From Chrysomallon squamiferum (Eukaryota > Mollusca > Gastropoda > Neomphalida > Peltospiridae), in NCBI GenBank assembly GCA_012295275.1, contig CM022671.1:30951250-31008749 (forward strand): a stretch of 57,500 nucleotides of DNA. The letters are read 5' to 3'. The notes below the pieces were generated by a model. That model was not told the DNA's origin and did no database searches. It saw nothing but the letters and a program-made list of their open reading frames with translations. The position numbers and the translations under genes are program-made. How positions within the stretch are numbered: position 1 is the first letter of the stretch; every line of letters begins with the position of its first letter. Shown piece after piece: positions 47,452-57,500 of the stretch.

Positions 47452-48500
47452 TAATATGTATATATCTGACAGAAATAACTGTTACTGTAATGAAGTATTG
47501 AGGTGTTGGTGTTCATGCAGTTATCTTTGAACTTTCAGATATGCTCCGTTTTTTATCAACTGCAGTCTTCCTGAAAACACAAAACCGTACGCTGTGTCGG
47601 TAATAGGTCATGACCAAACCGAACTGACTCATTTACTTCTGGTCAAATACCCAGAACCGTTTCGTTTCAACATCACCTTCTGCCTTCCACCAATCCACTC
47701 GAACTACGATAATGAAAACGAGGCAATCAACACCATCGAAATGGATAAGATTTTAGGAGTCGAACATTTTGTCGTCTACTCGTATGACGTAGGACCCAGA
47801 GTCCGAAATGTTTTCCATTATTACAAAAGTTCTGGAATTCTCGATATTAAGACGTGGAATTTACCAAATGTTGAGATTCATTACTACGGACAAGTGGCAG
47901 CCATTAACGACTGCGTCTGCGCAAACCGAGGTAAATCGAAATACGTAATAGTGAAAGACTTTGATGAAATTATTGTTCCTTACAAACACAAAACTCTCAC
48001 CAGTCTGACTGCAGCGATGATGAACGAATACCCTAACGCGGGCTGCTTCATGTTCAGACATTCGTTCTTCCAGCTATCGTGGCCTGATGACGTAATCGGG
48101 TTCAAGTACGCTGCACAAGCCAAACGGCTGAAGATTAATCCGTTACTAAAAGTATGGCGGGAAAGTTTCATTTATCAGCCAAACGTAAGATCTAAAACAA
48201 TCTATCGTCCTGAAAGAGTTGCAATCTCAGGAATTCACTGCGTACTGAAAATGCGGAGCGGTTTCTTCGACCTTGAGATTTCGATAACGGACGGCCTCGT
48301 TCATCACTACAGAAATTATCGAGACAAAAAAACGACGACGTCTCATAAAGAAATAATTGTGCGAACCTACAGCGAGCAGCTGATAAAGAACTGTGAGAAA
48401 ACACTGAAATCTGTACAGTTTATCGATAACATAACGAAAGTGATTTAATTACCTCCGTACGCTTTTCTCACTCTGTTCTTTTTCCTGACCGTAGGTTTAT
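45068..48500. repeat. Glycosyltransferase inverted duplication, right arm
   Basis: Mirror of 39992-43105. It carries extra insertions of poly-T (45450-45476), poly-A (45806-45842) and (AAT)n (45906-45949) between the upstream homology and the start codon. The outer edge is TTTTTCCTGACCGTAGG. Confidence 0.9.
46031..48448 (+). CDS. Glycosyltransferase family 92 protein, copy 2, with 5' frameshift
   Basis: Exons 46031-46454 and 47539-48448 mirror copy 1. The conserved ATG is present at 46031, but one A is missing in codon 7 (GGGAAGGTCC instead of GGGAAAGGTCC). Translation from that ATG leaves the frame and soon stops. The rest of the frame is open, and the protein differs from copy 1 at only about eight positions: for example FHYY for LHYY, MRSGFF for MRCGFF and VDSN for VNSN. 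KDFDEIIVP is intact. The next in-frame Met (MDWNKTF, about 46189) lies after the signal anchor, so a product starting there would lack Golgi targeting. It is either a very young pseudogene, a gene using another first exon, or an assembly base error. Confidence 0.8.
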
Positions 48501-48704
48501 TTTTTCTGTGACCCTTCACATTTGAGAATAGCAACGTAACCAGGAAGTAACCCGTAGTTTAAGACACGTAAATCTCAAGGTAAAAAGTCCAATGGCATTT
48601 TTATTTGTTACCAAATCAGAGCTCCACTGCACATATAGAGGTTACGCTAGCTTTCTTTTTATCCGTCACACGAGTTAGCTTTGGCAGTAGATTTATAAAT
48701 AAAA

Positions 48705-48738
<34 letters not shown>

Positions 48739-49166
48739 TTAAAAAAAAATTAAACTAAAATTAAAATTGAAGTATTTGCTACACATTAATTTTTTTATCA
48801 TCTTTTCTTCTCTTCCTTCCTTTTCTTTTCTCTTCCTTTTCTTTCTTTTTCTTATTTTATTTAAATTTTATTTAAAAAAAAATTAAAAAATTATTTAATA
48901 AAATTCACCATATTGATTTCTGTACATTTTTTTTTTTATGAATTTTTAGACCTAGACTCAGACCCGGTTTTATCTTTCAACAGCTATCTGACTCTGTCGG
49001 CATCTTCAATAAAGACTGCAAAAATGAGAATTAATGTTCTTGTTGAGTGTGCATTTTAATTTATTTTTTTTTTTTTTTTTTTTTTATTGGTTTGTTTCTT
49101 GGTTTATTTTATAGAACTTTAGGATGCATTTATTAATTGCTTTAAAAAACATTTTCCATGGATTAT

Positions 49167-49219
<53 letters not shown>

Positions 49220-49456
49220 TCACCCATGGAAAATGTTGCAATATATATATATGCACGTACGTATGTATGTGTGTAATTTATTTCTTCCATGGATACTTTT
49301 GACATGGTATCAAACGATTTGTTAAAAGCACTTTAGATAATAAATATTCAACGAAGTAATTCAGAATGTACGCACAACTGTCGCAATAAAATGTAATTGG
49401 TATTAATTCATGTAATAGAATATCAAGTACATTGTCCTGCAACGAAATGTCCTTTG

Positions 49457-49506
<50 letters not shown>

Positions 49507-49543
49507 ATACATACATACATACATACATACATACATACATACA

Positions 49544-49574
<31 letters not shown>

Positions 49575-51079
49575 TTTTATATCAATCGGCAGCAGAAAAC
49601 CCCGCGAACTGTTAAACTCGGTCAAATTTGTACAGACTAGTTTTAGCAGACGATTATAAAAGTGCGAGTTATCTCCCTCTAAGCATTTGGCGCAAACAAA
49701 ATCATTACTCATTGGGCGCAGTAGTAAAACAACATATTAATAAAAATATAAATAAAGAAAGAAAGAAAATGTCAATCTGGTCATTTGCATAGGTCTGTTT
49801 ATTTTAAAAAGAAAACAATTAACATGCTAAAATTTGCAACTCAAGTTTTTATTATCATTAAGAAACATTCTCAAACACAATTTTTCTAATTTCATTTTGA
49901 TTTAGGTTTCATGCTGGATTTTTAAATTTATTTTAATTCTTTCTTCAAAATGCTTACACAACCTTTGACAAATAAATTATATTTACTTTGCCAGGCAATG
50001 CTGCCAACAAATGCCAATTAAAGAATTAAAATTTTAATGCATCTATGGATTGTTCCAAAAATTACCATAACCTCCCAGAAGAGAAATTCATATTAAAATT
50101 TTAAAAAATATTTATTAATCAATTATATAATTTCTATCAGTTCTCTGGCAAATCATCTTCAAATCCCTGTATTATTTTATTACATTATTATTCTTTTTTT
50201 TTTTTTATTATTTTTTTTTTAAATATCCTTTTCTGGAAATTCAAACCTTATACCACTAAGCAGAAAAGCCCCCAAATGAACCCTTTGGTAAAAACATTCA
50301 CTGAGTGAAACTTTAATTCACTCAGATTTTCAACAAGACTCCATCCCTAACTTTATGATAATTTATGGAACTGTTCATATGAATTAATTACATTTAACAA
50401 CATATAATCATGACAATAAATGTAGTTATGTTAAAGCTAAACTTGGTATCTACATGGCACTAAAACATACTTGCTGGTTTAGACTGAGGTTTCTTGGATA
50501 TTTTAGGGGTTATTTATTTAAATTATTTGTTAATTATCTTTCAATTACTTTTTTCTGAAACAATAAATTTAAAATAATAAAATATAAAATATAAACCGGA
50601 TTCAAACGGAAGATTCTTTCAGCAGATTAATGAATATAATAATTAATAATAACATCATGCAAAAGACAATTTACAATGCGAAAATAAGAAAACAGAGAAA
50701 GAAAAAGCTATCTACGAATGGAATGTTTGTGAAATTGAAATAAATAAAATTAACTGATAATAATAAAAAATAAAAATAATAATAATAATAATTATTTTTA
50801 CGATGATAATAAAAGCAATAATTAACTTATTAAAAACTAATAATAATAAATACATCAGTAAAAATTTTTGCTAAGAAGGTGAAATAATGAATGGCATCAC
50901 ACACAGCAAAACGAAATGAAAACCACTATGAGATCCAAACAAGCAGTGGATATCTGACCAGCAGAACACAGGGGGAGGGTAGGTGGCCACAGGGCTAGGA
51001 AACAAATTTTTAAAAAAAAAAAAAAAAAAAAAAGAACAGTTATTGTTTTGGGGTTTTTTTTTTTCGATGGATTTCATTG
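48501..51079. other. Intergenic, glycosyltransferase copy 2 to MEIG1
   Basis: No gene is supported. It contains (AAT)n at 48707-48735, a TTCC-rich tract near 48800-48850, (GT)n at 49170-49215, (AAT)n followed by (TACA)n at 49460-49571, and an AT-rich stretch to the MEIG1 3' end. The 144-codon frame over the TACA tract is a repeat artefact. Confidence 0.5.
49460..49571. repeat. (AAT)n-(TACA)n compound microsatellite
   Basis: About 40 bp of AAT repeats passes directly into about 68 bp of uninterrupted TACA repeats. Confidence 0.95.
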
Positions 51080-51320
51080 TCAGTATGCATAGAGTTTTGT
51101 CTGGATAATATCCTTGTCTGGACATTCTCGGGTTTTGTTGAAGTAGTAGAAGCATCCGTCCCTCCTGATCAGCTTCTTTACAAATCCATTGTGGGGCCAT
51201 CGGTCCACCTGAAAATTAATAATCATCATCACAACCATCACAATCATCACAATCCTAATGACAGTAATATAATAATAACAACTGAGATAACGATATTATT
51301 GATATTATTGATATTATTGA

Positions 51321-51372
<52 letters not shown>

Positions 51373-52454
51373 GTCATCGTCATCATTTAGTTTTGGTTCT
51401 AATTCACCGTGTCTGTTTTCATGAAAAAATAAAATAAAAATATTTTAAAACTGAATATGGAAATGAACTAAAATTGACACTGCAGAAGAATTTTCTCATT
51501 TAGAGAAAGAAAAAAATTAAACAAAAAAAACCCCCACATAAACACTCAGCCCTAATAAATTGAAATAGAATTAAATAATTCTCTCATTCAAGACAGCTTA
51601 ACAGAATATCAAACAATAACAAGAATGACAGCATTAATCTAAGGTAAACAGTAATTAATTTTCCACAATGATTTTAATAATGACCTCGTTAATTAACAGA
51701 AAGACTGTAGCAGTTAAATAGGTGTCATAAGCAATATCTGTTCCTCAATACATTATTAATTAATTTGTATTTTTTCACGTAATGATCTGTTCAACATGGA
51801 AGCTCATACTAATTAACTAACAGTTAAACTAATACAGTTTAGGCGTTTCTTTGTTTGATTTGGGTTTGTTTTGTTAGGCTATTTTTTTTTACACTTTTTT
51901 TTTCATGTAACTACTGATAATTTCAACAACAGGCAAACCATGAAATTAATTTAGTAACATCATACTGAGCTATGGATGTAACAAGTGGTAGCTTAACAAA
52001 ATATAATGATTAAATGAGAAGCTTGTGACTTCTGTTTATTTGTGGTATTGTTTGATAACTTGTCAACACACATACATATAAACTTCCATTCATCCACAAA
52101 CAAGAAGTTGCCATATCATACATTATTATTAACAAAGAGCGGTTCGAAGCTAAAAAATAAATAAATAAATAAATAAATAAAACATTTAAAGAAAACTTTA
52201 CTTGGAACATTTTACATGTACAGGTTACCATAAGCCTAAAACGTTAAACTTTTTAAAATATTTATTTAGTTCAAATATCGTTCACTTATTTTGTTCACCT
52301 GGTCTGTTTTCTGAACCATTTTGTATTCCACTTCATCTCTGTAGCCAGCGAGTTGAAATCTGTAGGCTTCTTCGACCTGTTCACTCCAAGTGGTGGGCCG
52401 AGTCATCGACTTTGGATTAACAATCTGACGAGATGATACAGCAAGTTGACTCAT
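51080..52454 (-). CDS. MEIG1: MEIG1 orthologue (meiosis-expressed gene 1)
   Basis: Two exons on the - strand, 52454-52299 and 51208-51080 (TGA), join in phase 0 and encode 94 residues. The diagnostic run is [19 protein letters not shown] followed by [26 protein letters not shown] and the C-terminal KLYAY, which closely parallels vertebrate MEIG1 (about 88 residues). MEIG1 partners PACRG in spermatids for manchette transport and flagellum assembly, and also occurs at ciliary doublets. The start is the only Met before the conserved core and follows CAGAGAAAC. A likely acceptor (TTTTTTCATGTAG) lies just 5' of it, so the 5' UTR is probably split. Intron about 1.1 kb. It is complete and shows no defect. 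Confidence 0.96.
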
Positions 52455-53239
52455 GTTTCTCTGCTACATGAAAAAATAAAAATGCATCAGACATATATAT
52501 ATATATATATATATATAATTATACTCACAGTATGTAAATCAGGGGGTATGACAAGCTTTTGTGAAATATAAAAACAAAAATGTAAGTGAGATATATCTAA
52601 AACAGATGTATTTGGTATTTGATCCTGGAGATAGTGTACAAATGATAAAAATGAAAATGTAAAAGATATATATATATATATTTTTTTGTGTGTGTGTTTT
52701 ACATTTTCATTTTATATATATATATACACACAATCAGTAAATTCTGTTTTGGAACCTGGAGGTATGATGTAGTGAAATATTGTTGTACAGATATTAAAAA
52801 ACAAAACTAAAATGTAAGACTCTTTGAGACCTGGAGGTTTAATGTCATTTTTGTACAGTTTATAAAAATATAGTAATAAACAGATTTTATTAATTTTGAA
52901 ATATAATATTTTTCTATAGTGATGACAGAATAAAAATGTAAGTGCCTCATACATACAACATAATTATATAGACTGGGCTGGAGGGCCATATGACATAAAA
53001 CATTGTTTCACTGTATGACATAAAAGATTATTAACAAGTAAAGTGAGTTTAGAAGCTCATTGTGTTGAAGAGTAATCGAGATGATGAAAACAAAACAGAT
53101 TTTATATATTTTCAGTATTGACATATGTTTATAATAAATATGAAAAACTAAAGCCACTGGCTTCAATTATAGATTTCCTCTTCATAACAGGGAATGCATT
53201 ATCATGTTGCCCTTAACATGTAGAACATAGATAAGTTAC

Positions 53240-53247
<8 letters not shown>

Positions 53248-53315
<68 letters not shown>

Positions 53316-53338
53316 AAGAAGAAGAAGAAGAAGAAGAA
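53248..53338. repeat. (AAT)n-(AAG)n compound repeat
   Basis: About 35 bp of AAT repeats followed by about 51 bp of pure AAG repeats. Confidence 0.95.
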
Positions 53339-53614
53339 TCTACATCTATACACTTTGATAAAGAAAAGGGAAGCATATTACAAGAATAACAATGGCTTTT
53401 TTGTCATTTATATAAATAAAATTATCAAAACGTCTTTATCCAGTGTAGCCATTAAGAAAAATAATACTAATTTAAAACAGCATGCTATACTTTTAAACGA
53501 TATTTGTTACTGGTGAGGTAATTTGAAAATAACATTATTTCTGACTTCTCATTCTTTTTTTAATTATTACTAAATTAGGTATACAACGGAAACACACATA
53601 AACTCGATGCAATT

Positions 53615-53829
53615 ACTTACCACCGACAGCGAACATATTGTATTTTTAAAAGGTATCAGATAGTGAATTGATCAACGAACCTGATAGATAATAAATCATC
53701 TTACCTCTAAAACTGTTTCCGTTTCTATGAAACTGCGTTATCAAAATGATTTTTAATTCTAATTACAAAATCTGTTGACGGTTTGTTTTGCTTGTTGCTG
53801 GCTACAATTAATTTCTATTTTGTGATTGG
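53615..53829 (-). promoter_or_regulatory. Candidate MEIG1 5' UTR exons and promoter
   Basis: On the - strand two consensus donors lie upstream of MEIG1: GGTG|GTAAGT with exon end at 53621, and AGAG|GTAAGA with exon end at 53705. Either could splice to the acceptor just before the ATG at 52454. A CCAAT box (53825-53829, read ATTGG on +) lies about 120 bp upstream of the second. This suggests alternative non-coding first exons. Transcript data are absent. Confidence 0.45.
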
Positions 53830-54221
53830 TTAATACTTCAGGGGAAGTAACTCTATAGCGAAGCTAACGGTGATTCAAATTTACGATATTAATATAAAAA
53901 TAATTAGTTTCTTCTGATGTACAGTCAAATGTCACGCTAATTTAATATTTACGACGTTTAGTGATTTTAATATAGAAATATTATGTTTTGTTTCTTAGAA
54001 TAATAATACTAAAATCAGTATTTATTAGACCTGCACGTTGGTATAAAAATCAATAAATAAAATAAAATAAAATAATAAAATAATATAAAAATAAAATAAA
54101 ATAAAATAAAATAAAATAATTTTCGCACGCTTATGGTAATTTTAATTGTTAATAGTAACAGAATCGAAAATAAACACAACAACAAGATTTATTTAATTTT
54201 AAAATAATAATAATAATAATG

Positions 54222-54281
<60 letters not shown>

Positions 54282-54685
54282 CAGCAATGCTACCCTTTCT
54301 TTCCCGTTATACAGAAATATACATGATTATGTATTTTGCTTGTATACAGCCGCAGAAAATAATCGTTTATAATGTGCATTCTCACTGACAGGAAACCTTT
54401 CTACGGCTGTCTATATTACCTTTGGTTGGGAAGTAATTGGAACGAGAAAAACGGGGAACATCAGGCCTCAGGCTATCGATACAGTAACCACTAAGCGACT
54501 CTTTCGACTCTCTGTTTACCGACACACACACCACCTCTCTGTTTGTCCAGATGCGACGCGTAACGAGAAAAACACACGTACACATGCACGTGTACATATG
54601 TAAGTGTCAGGGTAAAGAGACGGGGCTAAGGTTTCGGGTGTCGGATTTCGTCTGTTTGTTTAATTTTTGCCAGAACGTATCAGGT

Positions 54686-54786
54686 TCACGTGATTCTGTC
54701 TTTTTGTCGTAAAAGATGGTCCGGGTCGTGGGAAAGTCTGGAGAAATACTGACACAGCAAGATGTACGCTTAGAGTGGTCACGTGA
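54686..54786. promoter_or_regulatory. Two TCACGTGA E-boxes 93 bp apart
   Basis: TCACGTGA at 54686-54693 and again at 54779-54786, each followed by TT. The octamer is a perfect palindrome and the preferred site of bHLH-Zip factors of the MiT/TFE, USF and MAD/MAX types. Two in 100 bp of AT-rich DNA is unlikely by chance. Confidence 0.45.
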
Positions 54787-55499
54787 TTGTGATAAAAAAA
54801 AAAAAAAAATGATGATCCAATCAGAGACGTCTTGGTTTAATCTTGAAAGATAAATAAACAACGTTACCAGGAGAAAAGGTCCCCGCATGAAGTTAAATCT
54901 TTTTTCGAGATGTCTTCTACCGTGAAATGCATTTGCTTTGTGTAACGTCCTGCTCTAAATAACCGTAAATAAAATGTGTCAAGTCTTTAACTAAAAACAC
55001 TTCCTTCCTTCATTCCTTCCTTCCTTCCTTCCTTATTATTATTGTTGTTGTTACTATTATTATTATTGTTATTATGGTTGTTATTATTATTGTTGTTGTT
55101 GTTGTTGCTGTTTTATTTATTTAAATTATTTCTTTTATTTATTTCTTGTTGTTTTTGTTTTTGTTAGTGTTTTTGTTGTTGTTGTTGTTGTTGTTGTTGT
55201 TATTATTATTATTATTATTATTATATATTTCATTATCACAGAGAAGTATTATTTAACTCCATAAAGCTTATTACGTCGTAAAACTTGTTTACCAGTAGTT
55301 TTTTTTATTGAGCTTGTATTTGGTTATTTCCCCTTCATCCACACGACATCAGAAAGATTAACAGAACTGTGCAAACAGCCCATGTTTGTCTCCACATCCA
55401 ACTGACGGCCCGTAACGACAAACAATTATTTTCTCTTTTCTTTATTTTATTTTATTTTTTTATAACCTGTGTATCGATTTGTAAAATTAGTAAGATTCC

Positions 55500-55545
<46 letters not shown>

Positions 55546-56353
55546 ATAATAATAATAAAATAATATATAAAAAAAATGTGGTATGTAAATCTTCACCTGA
55601 TTGGCTGAAATATTAGCAGAGTCGATTTTATTGTCTAATCATTATTTGTTTTACACTTAAAGATCAGGGACGACAAATCTTTATAATTCGTTAAGGATAG
55701 TACTAATTGTTCCAACATGGACATAAGAAAACAAACAAATCGAAACTGGGTTTTAGTTTACTTTTCGACATTTGTCAATATCTGACGGATTAAATGTTTC
55801 TACCTATTCACCAAGTAAAAGCAGTAAATGAAAGCCCGATATAATGTTAATTTATTCAGAATATGGCGTCATCATTCTAGTTACCATAACAAAGATATAT
55901 ATATATATATATGTATGTGTGTGTCCATGTTTGCATATATGCGTATACATATATGCGTGTGGTCGTAATAGATATTTCCCTGAAGCAGCATGAAATAACT
56001 GAGGTTATTTTTTATTACATTATTATTAAATGTATTTATTTATTTACTTATTTACTTTTATTTTTTATTTCTCCCGTGTCATGTAATGAAAACTATTTGA
56101 ACTAACCTAGAGAAGTGGAATTACAAGATAAAACTGCGACATGGAATTCGGAAAATCTTTCCTTTGAAAAACACAAGAATGAATCTAGGTTAAAAGAGCT
56201 GAAAGTGACGCTGACGTTGTTTGATGTGGTTCCTGGTGTGATCGAGTGACTGTTACTAACAGAGGCAGGTCACTTGATCATTCAGTCTTATCAGGTCTTT
56301 CCAGAAGGCAAATTTCTCGTTTGTTTTATACGCAACAATAATGGCATAATAGA

Positions 56354-56419
<66 letters not shown>

Positions 56420-56652
56420 CTGCGGGTTGGGCGTTTGTGTGTGTTTTTGGGGTATGTGCGTGAGTGTCGGAATGATTAAATGAACTGGTGACATTATTTT
56501 TAGTTAACGTCAGGCTATCATGAAGTTCTGCCAAATCATACAGTTTCGAAATACAGAAAGCGTTTTTCATAGCAAACAAATGGAAAATAACTACTGACTA
56601 ATAAATCAAAAATTATTATTCGGCAATAACCAGATCACATTTGTGATTAATC

Positions 56653-56702
56653 AAACGCGGGTCGCTGGTGCTGGATGACACGTCATCACGTGACCCGCGT
56701 TT
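56653..56702. promoter_or_regulatory. GC-rich inverted repeat enclosing an E-box
   Basis: AAACGCGGGTC (56653-56663) is matched perfectly by GACCCGCGTTT (56692-56702). The interior holds ATGACACGTCAT (CRE-like halves) and TCACGTGA (56686-56693), whose last two bases overlap the right arm. It could form a hairpin or bind paired factors. Confidence 0.5.
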
Positions 56703-57500
56703 TCAAGTGTTCCCGCAGAAGCAGCCGATGATGAGATTTTCAGAAAGAGATTTGGAGATGGGTTTTGGTTACACGATTATCAGCTAAACTTGACACGTTG
56801 CAGATACAGAGGCAAGACGATGTAATCAACAAACATAAATATTATTTGTTTGGACATCGAGATAAGCCACCAGAAAATGACATTAATAATCTTCTTGCGT
56901 TCCGCGCTTTAACGTATGAAATACTTACATATAGATACATACACAAACACGTATACATATCTACATACATACATAATACATATAACACATATATATAATA
57001 CATACATACATACATATAAACATACATGCCTACATACATACATAGAAACATACATGCATACATAAATGCATCACATATATAAATTTACATATATACATAT
57101 ATATGTAAGGACCAATCTGTTTGCCTGCCTATATTTTAGATAATATTTTTATTTTGACATATGTCAAAGTGAGGCCAGTACTGTTTTTAAAACCTGATCT
57201 TTTTTGTTTTAATTTTTAAAAAGAGTAAGCAAACACTTCAAAAAAAAAAAAAAAAAAAAAAACGACATCGAAAAATGATTTCGCATTTTTCTGGGATTAT
57301 GACGTTTAGAGAAAATGTTAATACTCTATGCATTTTAATGCGTAAAATATTGTTACTTGTCTCGCCCCAAAAATATATTATTTTATATTTTAGAAAGTTT
57401 GGAGAGAAATCGTGTTTTCTCTTTGTGTTTAATAAAATAAGCAGGAAATAGTTGTTTATCAATATGAAACGATGCCACCCATTTTGCTGAAGGCTACGTT

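Larger units (their letters stand above)
53830..57500. other. Right end, no gene recognised
   Basis: It contains (AAT)n near 54207-54280, TTCC repeats near 55008-55033, (GTT)n near 55170-55200, a poly-A of about 41 bp at 55503-55543, (GT)n at 56367-56415 and CATA repeats near 56935-57065. Patches at 54380-54960 and 56150-56830 are less AT-rich and hold E-box motifs. They could be promoter or 5' UTR of a gene lying further right, or unannotated exons that I cannot establish. Confidence 0.4.

Overview
The window is animal nuclear DNA. It is very AT-rich and full of (ATT)n, (GT)n and poly-A/T runs. All genes are split by GT-AG introns, and there are 5S rRNA sequences, small DNA transposons and an orthologue of the sperm gene MEIG1. 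A lophotrochozoan, most likely a mollusc, fits best, but I cannot name the species.

Layout. (1) 1-12.1 kb: the last eight exons and 3' end of a large unrecognised protein on the + strand. (2) 12-19.7 kb: gene-poor DNA with a truncated 5S copy (- strand) and a TA-flanked 334-bp MITE. (3) 19.7-36.9 kb: two convergent copies of a bacterial-type amidase-signature enzyme. Copy A (+) and copy B (-) each have the same ten visible exons. The spacer between them holds a full 5S rRNA gene (+). (4) 37-40 kb: a second, smaller inverted repeat that carries a stranded third copy of amidase exon 1. (5) 40-48.5 kb: two divergent copies of a family-92 glycosyltransferase in a third inverted duplication. Copy 2 has a 1-nt deletion just after the start codon. 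(6) 51-53.7 kb: MEIG1 (-). (7) 54-57.5 kb: no recognisable gene, but TCACGTGA boxes and a GC-rich inverted repeat.

Two themes stand out. The first is three adjoining inverted duplications over about 30 kb (18.7-48.5 kb), which leave amidase and glycosyltransferase genes in mirror-image pairs. The arms differ by substitutions and indels, so they are not simple sequencing hairpins. The second is that exon-intron boundaries in the unrelated first gene and in both amidase copies are embedded in tandem repeats that copy the splice site itself. Repeat counts differ between the two amidase paralogues, so these boundaries look like active minisatellites.

The genes do not form an evident pathway. They look like unrelated eukaryotic genes brought together, or multiplied, by local rearrangement.
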